Assembly: GCF_030269925.1 (NCBI RefSeq)
Contig: NC_085114.1
Span: 14,216,001 to 14,280,000 of the forward strand
Direction: 5' to 3'
From: Bombyx mori
Lineage: Eukaryota > Arthropoda > Insecta > Lepidoptera > Bombycidae
Length of the DNA: 64,000 nt
Shown piece by piece: positions 35,501-46,200 of the stretch (position 1 is its first letter; the number at the start of each line of letters is the position of its first letter). Both the position numbers and the translations under genes were made by a program. The notes beneath the pieces were generated by a model. The model was not told where the DNA came from and did no database searches. It saw only the letters and a list, made by a program, of their open reading frames with translations.

Positions 35501-36709
35501 CCTAATAATTGATTTTGTTTTTAACAGGCGAGTGTAGAGATGATGCAGTTGGAAATGATATCCCGGACGTGCGGTACTCCTGTACCGGGAGTGTGGCCTA
35601 ATGTAGTGAATCTCCCACTGTGGCACACTCTTAGACCCAAACGGTTCCACAAGCGATGTGTTCGGGAACAATTCGCTTTCATGCCCACTCCAGCACTCAA
35701 CCTGCTCGACAGGATGCTGGAATTGGATCCGGAAAAAAGGATCACCGCAGAAGAGTCGTTGAAGAGTCCTTGGCTTAAGAATATTGTGCCAGATCAGTGA
35801 GTTTGTGTTTTTTACTTAATCCTTTTTAGTGAGTACTGTGTATCGTTGAGCTCAGCAGGCTCGTAATGATGCTGTATCTACAAATAACTTCACTAAACAC
35901 TACCGTTGACTTTAGAGTACCAATGTAGAAATATATATTTAGAACATGTATAAAGACACATTTCACCAGTTTTTCTAGTCACATTTGCCCAAAAAAAAAA
36001 ATGAGAATCATGGTTATTTAGTGTATTGCAAATACTATGAATGACGAATTTAAGGTTTATTTAATTTTATAATTAGCTTTTGCCCGCAACTCTGTCCGCG
36101 TGGAATAGTTACTTTGGCATAACGCTAAATTTTACCCTTTACTTCATTTACGTAGAAAGTGAAAATATTGTGAAACATTCTTTATTGGTGCTCCACTTGT
36201 ATGGGTCTCATGATGTTATATAGCCTATAGCCTTCCTCAATAAATGGGCTATCTGAGTTCCTGAGATTAGTGCGTTCAAACAAACAAACTCTTTAGCTTT
36301 ATAATATTAAGTATAGATCCTAGTGTAAGCATTACAAAACAGACTAAATGCTTTTTTTCCCTTACACTTGGATAGGAATATAATTTTATAATTGAATTTT
36401 TCTTGTAATTTATTTATTACACATAAAATTAGTAATCCAGTGTAGCGTTATTAGTTAGGGATACCATATAGGAATACCCAGTTATTAAAATCATAAATAA
36501 TTCACAGAATGCCTCCGCCGGAGCTACCCACGTGGCAGGACTGTCACGAGCTGTGGTCGAAACAGCGGCGCAGGCAACAGAGGGAAGAACAACAAGGAAA
36601 GAAGCCTTACTTCTCGGAAGACAGCAAGTCCAATGATCAGACTGATTTCAAAACAGACGGATTCAAACCGTCTGAGCCTCCGCCCGATGTTGTTGGACAA
36701 GTGAAATAG
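22779..36709 (+). CDS. Cdk12: Cyclin-dependent kinase 12 (CDK12), complete, 16 exons
   Basis: CDK12 with cyclin K phosphorylates Ser2 of the RNA polymerase II C-terminal repeat in the nucleus and supports elongation and RNA processing. Exons: 22779-23527, 25332-25486, 26076-26190, 27371-27484, 28212-28332, 28763-28891, 29304-29471, 30462-30593, 31709-31826, 32472-32590, 32677-32796, 33503-33730, 33962-34158, 34858-35062, 35528-35796, 36508-36709. The joined frame gives 1046 residues, comparable with insect CDK12. The order is Lys/Arg/Ser-rich N-terminus, Arg/Ser-rich stretch, proline-rich region, then kinase from about residue 681: GEGTYG loop 686-691, catalytic Lys708, PITAVRE helix 720-726, HRD Asp811, DFG Asp829 and T-loop Thr846 ([16 protein letters not shown]). 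The C-terminus has the CDK12/13-type [19 protein letters not shown]. The start at 22779 (AAAAAATGG) is preferred to the ATG at 22614, which gives a non-conserved extension and probably lies in an intron. Confidence 0.92.
23669..23911 (+). repeat. taagcaataaa-family retroelement in CDK12 intron 1
   Basis: It is a nearly complete copy ending agcaataaaaaaac, in sense with CDK12. Confidence 0.8.
23912..25331. other. Rest of CDK12 intron 1
   Basis: This is AT-rich intron in which I recognise no gene or repeat. Confidence 0.45.
25332..28332 (+). CDS. Cdk12: CDK12 exons 2-5: Arg/Ser-rich segment
   Basis: These are four small exons (25332-25486, 26076-26190, 27371-27484, 28212-28332). Exons 3 and 4 translate to runs such as [16 protein letters not shown] and [17 protein letters not shown], an RS-like domain of the kind that places CDK12 in splicing speckles. 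Exon 5 reads [20 protein letters not shown]. Competing frames in exons 3 and 4 are open but give Ala-rich nonsense. Only the RS frame joins all four exons. Confidence 0.82.
25690..25875 (+). repeat. Helitron-like debris in CDK12 intron 2
   Basis: gtttgttccggctaatctct and gcttcgccccgcggcatcac mirror the repeat at 33095-33350. Confidence 0.4.
26219..27275 (+). repeat. Composite transposon debris (ttttgcccgcgacttcg family) in CDK12 intron 3
   Basis: The start (agcttttgcccgcgacttcg) and end (cctcaataaatgggctatct ... caaacaaactctttagct) match a shorter relative at 36073-36320. The middle is interrupted by other insertions. A Helitron or LINE origin is possible. Confidence 0.55.
26593..26720 (-). 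repeat. aaaggcaataaa-family retroelement in CDK12 intron 3
   Basis: It starts ttttttttattgcctttgta and includes cctgatggtgagtggttacc. It appears nested in the surrounding cttttgcccgcgacttcg-type repeat. Confidence 0.7.
27500..27915 (+). repeat. Dispersed ~400-bp element in CDK12 intron 4
   Basis: It is homologous in reverse to 58195-58580, including tattaatacgtgaagcaata, gtgcggacggaggagtatga and the gggcgaccactag end. It is probably a MITE or internally deleted transposon; the class is unknown. Confidence 0.6.
28763..32796 (+). CDS. Cdk12: CDK12 exons 6-11: proline-rich linker
   Basis: The exons are 28763-28891, 29304-29471, 30462-30593, 31709-31826, 32472-32590 and 32677-32796. They carry [26 protein letters not shown] and MNLPMPP motifs and an acidic [15 protein letters not shown]. 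They end with [14 protein letters not shown] and [11 protein letters not shown], the stretch just ahead of CDK12 kinase domains. Confidence 0.88.
29515..29759 (+). repeat. taagcaataaa-family retroelement in CDK12 intron 7
   Basis: It is a clean copy starting 44 bp after the exon 7 donor and ending ctaagcaataaaaaaaaa, in sense with CDK12. Confidence 0.82.
30890..31219 (+). repeat. Longer taagcaataaa-family copy in CDK12 intron 8
   Basis: It shares about 85 bp of extra upstream sequence (catagttt...ggtttcagtc type) with the reverse copy at 56441-56790. This shows that the family's parent extends beyond the usual 245-bp end. Confidence 0.75.
33095..33350 (+). repeat. Helitron-like debris in CDK12 intron 11
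   Basis: tacgcaacggattttgatgc and cttcgccccgcaatgtcacc resemble short non-autonomous Helitron-type repeats that are widespread in moths. A related end occurs at 25690-25875. Confidence 0.4.
33503..36709 (+). CDS. Cdk12: CDK12 exons 12-16: kinase domain and C-terminal tail
   Basis: Exon 12 holds the glycine loop, the catalytic Lys and the PITAVRE cyclin-binding helix. Exon 13 holds the hinge ([13 protein letters not shown]) and HRDIKCSN. Exon 14 holds DFGLARLW, the T-loop Thr and [10 protein letters not shown]...[12 protein letters not shown]. Exon 15 holds the C-lobe ([34 protein letters not shown]). Exon 16 holds the CDK12/13 tail motif and the stop TAG at 36707-36709. All catalytic residues are intact. 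Confidence 0.95.
34644..34814. mobile_element. MITE with 48-bp inverted termini in CDK12 intron 13
   Basis: The left terminus TGTGCTTAGTGCGAGTTTTT... and the reverse complement of the right terminus differ at only two of 48 positions. The element ends 43 bp before kinase exon 14. A one-ended relative is at 52442-52510. Confidence 0.82.
35125..35340 (-). repeat. Non-LTR retrotransposon 3' ORF fragment
   Basis: The minus strand reads words such as [14 protein letters not shown] and [18 protein letters not shown], typical of the C-terminus of LINE reverse transcriptase ORFs. It is within CDK12 intron 14. Confidence 0.68.
36073..36320 (+). repeat. ttttgcccgc-family repeat in CDK12 intron 15
   Basis: It is an uninterrupted ~250-bp relative of 26219-27275, ending before the last CDK12 exon. 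Confidence 0.6.
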
Positions 36710-38725
36710 TACTCGGACACAGTGATCGGAAGTTATTTCGTTCACGGATTCTCCTGCGACATTGCTAGTGAAGTGAAGTTTGGTGCTTTAAGTGAAATGC
36801 GGACGTGTTTAACGACTGTTCGGTAGTTGAGCTTCGGACGAGAGGTGAGGAGCAATGGCTGTGGCCGCGCACTCGAGTGGCATACAAGGAATAATAGGGT
36901 TAATTGACGCGCATCCGTAGTCTTAACACGAGATCTCCGACTTTCCTTTCTAGTGTTTTAAATAATGTTAATCACTTTCAATGACTGTCTGTGTTTATGG
37001 ATATTACCTGAATATTTATTTGAGTTTAAAATGTTATGAATCCATGCATTCCAAGATTGCGTTTGTTAATGTGACTTCATATATAATATTCATCACAATT
37101 GTGTTGTTATTTGATGATAAAATGTTAGGGGCCATTCTATGCTCGAGGAAGATTTAAATTGAGCAATATTACCATTATGTTTTCTTAAGCGATTATTAGC
37201 GGCGTGTTCGTCGTTCTAAATGTAAATACCACGATGTTATCAGCCGGAGTGAACTGCGTGCCTTTTTAATGTTAGTAAAGAAAGCGTCTGTTTCCTAACC
37301 CTATTGTTCTAAATAATTTTAGTGATGAATATTTAGATAATTAATCAATTGGCCTCAAATGTGTACGCGTGTATGTTTTTAATAATTTATGAAAGCGTAC
37401 CAAATTAATATAATTTTTTTAATTTAATATAATAAAAACCAAAGTATTGCATTATGCATTTTATCTCGGGAGCCGTTTCTGAGAACTTTTGACACAACAC
37501 TAATAAGAACACGTTGACTACTTTTTATTTAACTGATCATGAAATAAAAATTCTCTACATCTCAGCCTAGGTCAGTCTCAAATTTTAGTCTGTAATTTTT
37601 AACAAAGAGAAGGAATTCGATCCGGGCATATTTTTTAATGATTATGTGTGTGATTGAATGAAGTAAAGATCATTTTGAAATGTAAGGGACAAAGGGAAAA
37701 CATTAAAAACTTGAAAAAACAATATTTCTTAAAAATACTATTAAACTATATGAATGAGAATCATTTGGGTTCGGATTTTGTGAATTTATAAAAATATACA
37801 ATAGCATAATTTAACAATCTCGAAATATTAAAATTTGGCTTATTTCTAAATAACTTTAATGTTTTTAATGTGTAAAGTGCAATATTTTTTGTCTACGGTA
37901 ATGACATTCCGTTTCCGTACAAGAAGGCCAAAGAGATTTATTTGCACTTGATTTAGTTCTGTATGTTTCTTAGCTCAATTAGTATTATTTTAATCTCAGC
38001 CTTGCATTTTAAATTCTCAGTGAAAACTATTCAAGCATCGTTTTTTTCGTGCGATCACTAGATGATATCTTTGTATCCTATTAGTTATAGTTAATGAAAT
38101 GTAGGTACTTGATGTCCATTAGTTTTATTTGTATATTTAACATAGATAATGTATGTGTGTCGTTCGTAAGATTGTCAGGGTAAAAGACATTTTGGCGTTA
38201 GCCAGTTAAGAGAAATGTTAGGTTTTTCATAATAGAAATTCTATTCTTATGGGGAAGATTATGTACTGTGTTGTAATTTTAGTTTGTTAATCGAATTTTG
38301 TTAGGTCGTGAATACAACAGGTTGTGTTCGACAAGCGGTAAAGGTTAATTTAACTCTGTGCCAAAATTATGCTGAAGTTCTACTTACAGCTTCTGTCAAA
38401 AGTTCTAGTGGCGGCGCCCGCGCTCCTCGAGCGAAATGAACTGTAAAACTCATGTGCATAAATATTTTGTAGTTAATTGTAAATATTATAATAAAGAATA
38501 ACGTATGTATGTAATCTAGTTTAATTTCTCTGAATAAGAACAATGTTTATTTTTCATTTGCTGAACATTTGTTGTCTAATGTAAATTTCTTGTACAGTAT
38601 GCAAAGTCAAATATAATAGTTAAATGGTTATTAACTTGTAAATAATAGGAGACCTGATGTTAGTGCTGTAAGTTTTTTACTCTATATCAGTATGGTAAAT
38701 AAATCGTTTATTGATAATGTCCCAG
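36710..38725 (+). other. CDK12 3' UTR
   Basis: This is AT-rich sequence free of recognisable repeats after the CDK12 stop. Candidate AATAAA signals lie near 38490 (aataataaagaataac) and 38697 (gtaaataaatc). The end point is inferred. Confidence 0.5.
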
Positions 38726-40221
38726 TTGCTTTCATTTTCTTAGACAAGGTAAGTTAAATCATGCAGGTGGAACCACCATGATCCTGTGCCTACCACAATT
38801 CTGTCCTGTAATGAAATGTAGCTATCGACTTCTCTCTTCTTAAACTCAGTAACTAGATAAAGTAATAAAACAAAAAATTATTTCAAAAATAAATTTAATT
38901 ATAAAAATGACTACAAAGGAACTGGCTTACAATACAATAAGGCACGTACGCGCCTATCTTTCGTTTATTTCATATGGCCTCTGGAGTTACATGGCTGGTA
39001 ATATGTGTACGCATTGAGATGGTAGTAATGGTATTTTGGTCGATATTTGCAGCATTGAATGTAAAAAAATAATCTTAATAACAAAATTTAAACTACCGTC
39101 TGAATTTTCTGGAAACTTAAGGAAAAATTTGTACACAGCAACGTACAAGACATATTGAGTAAAACAGTTTTTGTACCACAAATATACTTCACAAAAAAAA
39201 TCACGTTTAGTTGTATGTCTGTAGTCCGAATTTATAACACAAACACGATTTACACAATTGTTTAAAATAAAGAAATTTGCATAATCTGTTTACAACAGAT
39301 GTGTACAAATCTTTGATAAAAATGATAGAAACGTTTGACAATTGACATTGTTTACAGAATCTCAGCATTGTCAAATTTATCTATTCGCGCGGGAAAAGAC
39401 ATGTCACGCTGTCGAAATTTTGAAAAATTAAATAAAAAAAACGCTCAAGTTAAATGTTATTTAGTGATCGCACTAACTTGCACAGTTTGATAGCTCGAAA
39501 TACCTAGCTGCTAGATATCGGATGAAACAAGATAATGTTTACCAAAGCGACGACCGGATAGTAAATTCTCAAATGGTTAATTAGTCTAATTGTTTGACAT
39601 GTAATTTTACTAACAGACATATCAATTAGTTGAGGTCTCGTGAAACCGTTTCCCGCCAAAACACTGCTTTGGCCATTTTCCTCCAGAATTAACATAATAT
39701 TTAGAATCAGTATCGATTATCCTCGATTCTAACATTTCATTAACTTTTAGGCACCATCGATTCAGCGTACTTTACAATACGTACAATACAAACTTTACTA
39801 TTTTAAACTAGATTAAACAAACAAAATCACAATATTTATTTTGAAATGTTCTAAACAAGAGACCTAAGTACTTTGTACGATTCATTAAATAAAAATATAA
39901 AGGTTGTGTGTTTGAAACCACAATGTAAACAAATCAATGAACTTAAAATTAAATAATGAAATAATAATTTAATACAATTCAATCCAAATTATATAATGTT
40001 TCATAATTATTATTTTATAAGCTTATAATTATATAATTTTAATACAAACAAAAAAGATTAACTCTGCATTAAAATTCAATGATAGTTTTACAAAAATAAT
40101 TGAATCGCCATATTTAAATTAATAATTAAATGATAATATTACTTTCACGTTATAAAATTGTATTTATTTTCGTTGTTTTCAAGTTTTGTTATCGAAGAGT
40201 TGTCGATTGCTACGCTGTCTT
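38726..40221. other. AT-rich convergent interval, probably the myosin 3' UTR
   Basis: It lies between the likely CDK12 poly(A) region and the myosin stop codon. On the minus strand, AATAAA occurs at several places (for example near 38965 and 40164), so a myosin 3' UTR is likely here. No coding potential or known repeat was recognised. Confidence 0.4.
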
Positions 40222-40236
40222 CTAAGGAGTCGCAAC
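40222..40236 (-). CDS. Myo61F: Terminal myosin mini-exon (VATP-stop)
   Basis: After NLLV at 41337 the frame needs a short last exon. CTTGATACTTCAG|GTTGCGACTCCTTAG gives Val-Ala-Thr-Pro-stop in the correct phase, in line with the VVAP-like ends of Myo1C proteins. The acceptor has a good pyrimidine tract. Confidence 0.6.
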   Translation of the reverse strand, partial: VATP

Positions 40237-43200
40237 CTGAAGTATCAAGAGATATTAGAGAGTGACCACATATGGTTTGATGGGGCACCCGTTTTATTGA
40301 AAAAATAAGACTTAAAACTCATGTCTCAAGGTGACCACTTAACACAAAGTAAACAGTGAGTTAGCCCACCTATCATAGCAATAAAAAAATCGATCTCTTG
40401 TGATGGCGCAATGCTTGGATGTCAATCAGAACGAATTGAACCACTTAGTATTGGAGCGTGACATTTAGCAGAAGGCGATGATTGGCTGTCCAGGACGATG
40501 GACGTCGGAGACAGGGTAAATAGGGAAATCGAGGAGCTTTTATTACAGCCGAATATAATTGAATTATACAGAATGGAAATTATACAGATTTTTTTTCTGT
40601 TAGGTAATCTGTTTCATCAGATTAACCACCGCCCCGCCTATTTCTGCCGTGAAGCAGTAATGCGTTTCGGTTTGAAGGGTGGGGTAGCCGTTGTGACTAT
40701 ACTGAGACCTTAGATCTTATATCTCAAGGTGGGTGGCGCATTTACGTTGTAGATGTCTATGGGCTCTAGTAACCACTTAACACCAGGTGGGCTGTGAGCT
40801 CGTCCTCCCATCTAAGCAATAAAAAAAAAGATTAATATAATCGGACGGACAGTCAGGGTAGCTTTGATTCGATGTCTTCAACAATTCACGGGCTCACGGC
40901 TGAGCATTAATCTCTCGGCCAAGCTCTGTTCCGGGTCTGTGAGCCAGTAGTCGCCTACAGTGAGGAAGGTAATGCTTAACCGGTACCGTGGTAGCTCCTG
41001 TAGACCGAATGGTAAACAGTCGACGTCGCCCAAAAGACGTCATTACGGATCCTCCGGATCTATTAACGGTGCTTTTAGGTACCACAAGAACCGGTCACCA
41101 TCCTCGTCGAACCCGTTGCTGGCGACGAAGGGCTCGACGAGTGAATTTACCTATAGACACCGCCGGTTCTTCTCAGTGGGTCGAAGCGAAGCACTGCTTT
41201 TGCTAGGATCAGTGTTAGCAACATCGTCAGGTTTGCGCCTCGCGAGCTCACCTACTAGTTAAGGTTACGCTGAAATAGCCTCTCAGGGCCGGGCCGTGGG
41301 CTCGTCGCCTCATCTCAAGTCAGCAGCGAGACTTACCACGAGCAGGTTCCCGCTCTTGGCGCGTTGTATGGCGGGCTGGGTGCCCTTCGTCACCTCGATG
41401 GTACCCCCCTGCTTGCCGTTGACCAGGGAGTGCGCGATGCTGGAACACATTAAATCGCTTACGTAAAACCCTAAATAAATCGTCAGGTTTGAGCCCCGTG
41501 AGCTCACCTACTTGTCAGGGTTATGCTGATATGACAATGGAATTAAGAAATTACTGTACGGTGTAGGTTAGGGGTAAGGTGCTGGATTGATTGAGTGAAA
41601 ATCTTTACTAAAACCCCACTTAATGCTTAAAGCTGTCAAGGTAAACAAGGATGCCATATGACCACAACTGCTCTGCTAAGAGTATGATGATGCATTAAGA
41701 GCTGCCAAGGGCAAGTACTATGCTTGCCACGAATCAGTTCAGCTATTATAATTTAATTGAAACTTCATGTCTCAAAGTAGATGGTGATGTCCATGGACCT
41801 CAGTTTTAGCATTTAGCAGCGAGAGCTTGTTTACACGTCTAGTATTAAGAAAACTTGGAAAAATGGTTATAAACTTGAAAAAAAAATGAAGTAATTGAAA
41901 TAGAGTTGTTAGAGCTGGTATGAATGTTGACGTCACTGTACAAAAGTGCGTTGTCAGTGGCAAAGACAAAACTGTATTTTTTTGTTTACTAACAATGCTC
42001 TTAATCACTGAAGGGCTCAAATCTCAGTAATATTTAAAAAAAAAGTGTGTATGTAAATATGATTTTCTTCAATATGTCAAGTGCAGGAGAAAAAAATGCA
42101 ATGAATCTTAATTTTTAGATATCAATAGTTAAGGTCGAATTTTCATATTTACTGTTTGATAGATTCTTATTTAGAGTGTGGGATTTTTTTTTTTAATAAA
42201 CCATTTTAATTCGTTTTCTTTTTGTGACGTTCTATTGATTCGGTTATTGTCTACAAAAACTTATAGTCCGATGTTGGCACATATAAGAAAACAAAAGTAT
42301 TTTATGCGGCCCACTCACGTCCTGGTGTCGACTATCTCAATGAGCTCCGGCTTCTTGGTGTAGTCCGTCACGATGGTCAGGGCCTCGATGAGATGCGTCA
42401 CGGATATGATCAGATCTCCCTGGTGGAATGTTCAAGTGAATAATACTTTTAAATACCACGTCTCGACAAAAAGGTCAAGTTCAAAAGTAAGTCAATATTT
42501 TGAAGTGAAAACTTCTTTAGCATTGTTGTGATTTGAAAGTCGATGAAACGAAAAAGCGACAGTAGAAAGAGACAGACACATACATTTATAAGATTTAACG
42601 TGGAAGAAAATGAGATAGGAAGAATTAGTGTTTTTTTAATACAGCGCCATCTATGAGATGGTTTATTAATAATGTTTATGAAATCTATTGTTATTATCTT
42701 TAATTTAGGATAATACTTGAAGTTAAGATTTTAATTCACAGAGTGCGTTAGCTCATACTATAAAAGTTGATGATTTGCAATTATGTACCTACTAAGGACA
42801 AAATTTTACATACATAATATACATAAGATAAATTGTATTTTAATTTTTGAAGGTTTCACTTCTATCACTAATATTGAATCCTTTGGATTTAAAAATTATC
42901 GTATTGACATCGGCATCTGATGGTTGGACTAATTTTGAAGTTAATCAGACGTTATGAAGTTTGTGGAAATTACGTTGAAAGACGCACGCATCAAGGACCA
43001 AGGATACAACAATAATAATACAATAATATTAACTTCGCTCTAATATTCTGACCAATATCAAACAAGAATCAAAAAGATGAAACCGATTAGCTTAGTTTGG
43101 TGTTTAAGCGTGTTCTTTTTTAGTTTTTAAACTACCTACATTATTGAAACATCGTCTTCTCGCATTAAAACTGTATAATCTCAAAACTTACTAATTTTAC

Positions 43201-46200
43201 AGGAGAGTGTTTTAAAAGTTTAACATGTGTTATTTTTAATATTATTAATCATCTTTGCAACATTTATTTTTTATTTTTTACCAGTTACATATCTGTCTTT
43301 TAAAGTAAGATAAAATTATGTATTCATTTTGTTAATAGTAAATAAAAAAAAAGATCCCTAAACTACGCTCTTTTGACAGTATTTCTGAGAAAAATACTGG
43401 TGATACCAAATGATTCCGCATATTAACTCAATTTCGAATATGTAGTTTTGGAAATGGTACACTTTTAATGCGAAATGACGATATATCGAGAGGTGAAAGG
43501 CTATTTGGATTAAGCGACGTTCCGTTTAATACGCGACATTTATCTTTGTCATTAAAGGGCTGTTTTATTTGTCGTTATTAGCACTAACGATTCGATTTTT
43601 TTAATTGAACTTCAAATTTTTTTTTATACCTACCTAAGCTTGCCTTGAGCTTGAGAGGCTATTCCAGCGGAACGTTAACTAGTAGGTGAGCTCACGGGGC
43701 TCAAACCTGACGACGTTGCTAACACGAACCCTAGCAAGAGCCGTGCTTCGCAGAATCTACCACAGGATCGGAAACGCGACCCACTGAGAAGATCCGGCGA
43801 AAAACTCAGTGGGCTTTGTCTGAGGGTTAATAATTTACTCGTCGAGCCCTTCGTCGCAAGCGACGGGTTCAACGAGAACGGTGACCGGGAACTTCAATTA
43901 AGTTTACGCCATTTAAATAGCTGATGATGTCTTTTTTATATTTTTCCAAATATTAAACTCTAATTGGGTCAAATGTAATGTTGCAAAAATGACGCTTAAA
44001 CCAAACAGGCTTGCGTCCGTCGATGTGTTATTACTAGAGGTCGGAGTAAGTAGATTGATTTAAGGGCGTTGACGTTAAGCGTAGAGGATAATATGGATAT
44101 GCCTCCAAAATACTGGAACGTCTTCATATGTATTGTGATATTTGTTCCGGAATTTTGAAATTAGCATGCATCTGTTTTTAAGGTGAAAAACGTATTAATG
44201 ATATGAATCTACGCTACCAGTGCTAGCTAATGGTGAAAGAAATCAGTATTTTATTTTATACAAAAACACCTTGGAATAGTTACACCGTATTTTGTCCTTT
44301 TCTGTTGAATTAGAAATGACGCTTGTAAGTATGAAACAAAATTTAGACAGGGCTTTTTGTTACTTCATCTCATAAAATATATAGAAATTGAATCCGATGA
44401 GGATTAAAATTATTTTTTTCAATTTTAAAAAATAATCATTATCGATAAAATTGCATGTCCATATTATAATATCCTGACACAAGTATATAAAATCAATTTA
44501 CCTACTCCGAACACTGGTTATTAAGGTACCTTGTCCTTCTTGAGGTCGCGCGGCACCTTGACCAGCAGCAGCGAGTCGGACTCGTTGGTGACGACGACGG
44601 TGAGGCGGTCCAGCGGCAGCCGGTGCTTGAGCCGGAACGTGCGGCGCCCGCCCGCGTCCAGCACGTACAGCGCCGCGCGGGACGCCAGCAGGCCGCGCGC
44701 GCGGGCCTTGTAGCCGCGCCGGTCGTACTTCACCGCCTCGCACGAGTACTGCGGGCACAGAGTAGTCACGCGCTGCCCCCCCGGACCGAGCGCACTAGTG
44801 CACGAGCACTGCGGGCACAGAGTAGTCACGCGCCGCCCCCCCGGACCGAGCGCACTAGTGCACGAGCACTGCGGGCACAGAGTAGTCACGCGCCGCCCCC
44901 CCGGACCGAGCGCACTAGTGCACGAGCACTGCGGGCACAGAGTAGTCACGCGCCGCCCCCCCGGACCGAGCGCACTAGTGCACGAGCACTGCGGGCACAG
45001 AGTAGTCACGCGCCGCCCCCCCGGACCGAGCGCACTAGTGCACGAGCACTGCGGGCACAGAGTAGTCACGCGCCGCCCCCCCGGACCGAGCGCACTAGTG
45101 CACGAGCACTGCGGGCACAGAGTAGTCACGCGCCGCCCCCCCGGACCGAGCGCACTAGTGCACGAGCACTGCGGGCACAGAGTAGTCACGCGCCGCCCCC
45201 CCGGACCGAGCGCACTAGTGCACGAGCACTGCGGGCACAGAGTAGTCACGCGCCGCCCCCCCGGACCGAGCGCACTAGTGCACGAGCACTGCGGGCACAG
45301 AGTAGTCACGCGCCGCCCCCCCGGACCGAGCGCACTAGTGCACGAGCACTGCGGGCACAGAGTAGTCACGCGCTGCCCCCCCGGACCGAGCGCACTAGTG
45401 CACGAGCACTGCGGGCACAGAGTAGTCACGCGCCGCCCCCCCGGACCGAGCGCACTAGTGAACGAGCACTGCGGGCACAGAGTAGTCACGCGCCGCCCCC
45501 CCCGGACCGAGCGCACTAGTGCACGAGCACTGCGGGCACAGAGTAGTCACGCGCCGCCCCCCCGGACCGAGCGCACTAGTGCACGAGCACTGCGGGCACA
45601 GAGTAGTCACGCGCCGCCCCCCCGGACCGAGCGCACTAGTGCACGAGCACTGCGGGCACAGAGTAGTCACGCGCCGCCCCCCCGGACCGAGCGCACTAGT
45701 GCACGAGCACTGCGGGCACAGAGTAGTCACGCGCCGCCCCCCCGGAACGAGCGCACTAGTGCACGAGCACTGCGGGCACAGAGTAGTCACGCGCTGCCCC
45801 CCCGGACCGAGCGCACTAGTGCACGAGCACTGCGGGCACAGAGTAGTCACGCGCCGCCCCCCCGGACCGAGCGCACTAGTGCACGAGCACTGCGGGCACA
45901 GAGTAGTCACGCGCCGCCGCCCCGGACCGAGCGCACTAGTGCACGAGCACTGCGGGCACAGAGTAGTCACGCGCCGCCCCCCCGGACCGAGCGCACTAGT
46001 GCACGAGCACTGCGGGCACAGAGTAGTCACGCGCCGCCCCCCCGGACCGAGCGCACTAGTGCACGAGCACTGCGGGCACAGAGTAGTCACGCGCCGCCGC
46101 CCCGGACCGAGCGCACTAGTGCACGAGCACTGCGGGCACAGAGTAGTCACGCGCCGCCCCCCCGGACCGAGCGCACTAGTGCACGAGCACTGCGGGCACA

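Noticed and set aside
38987..39181. Minus ORF downstream of the myosin as an alternative last exon
   Set aside because: There is no convincing acceptor or similarity, and the VATP-stop exon at 40222 fits phase and family ending better.
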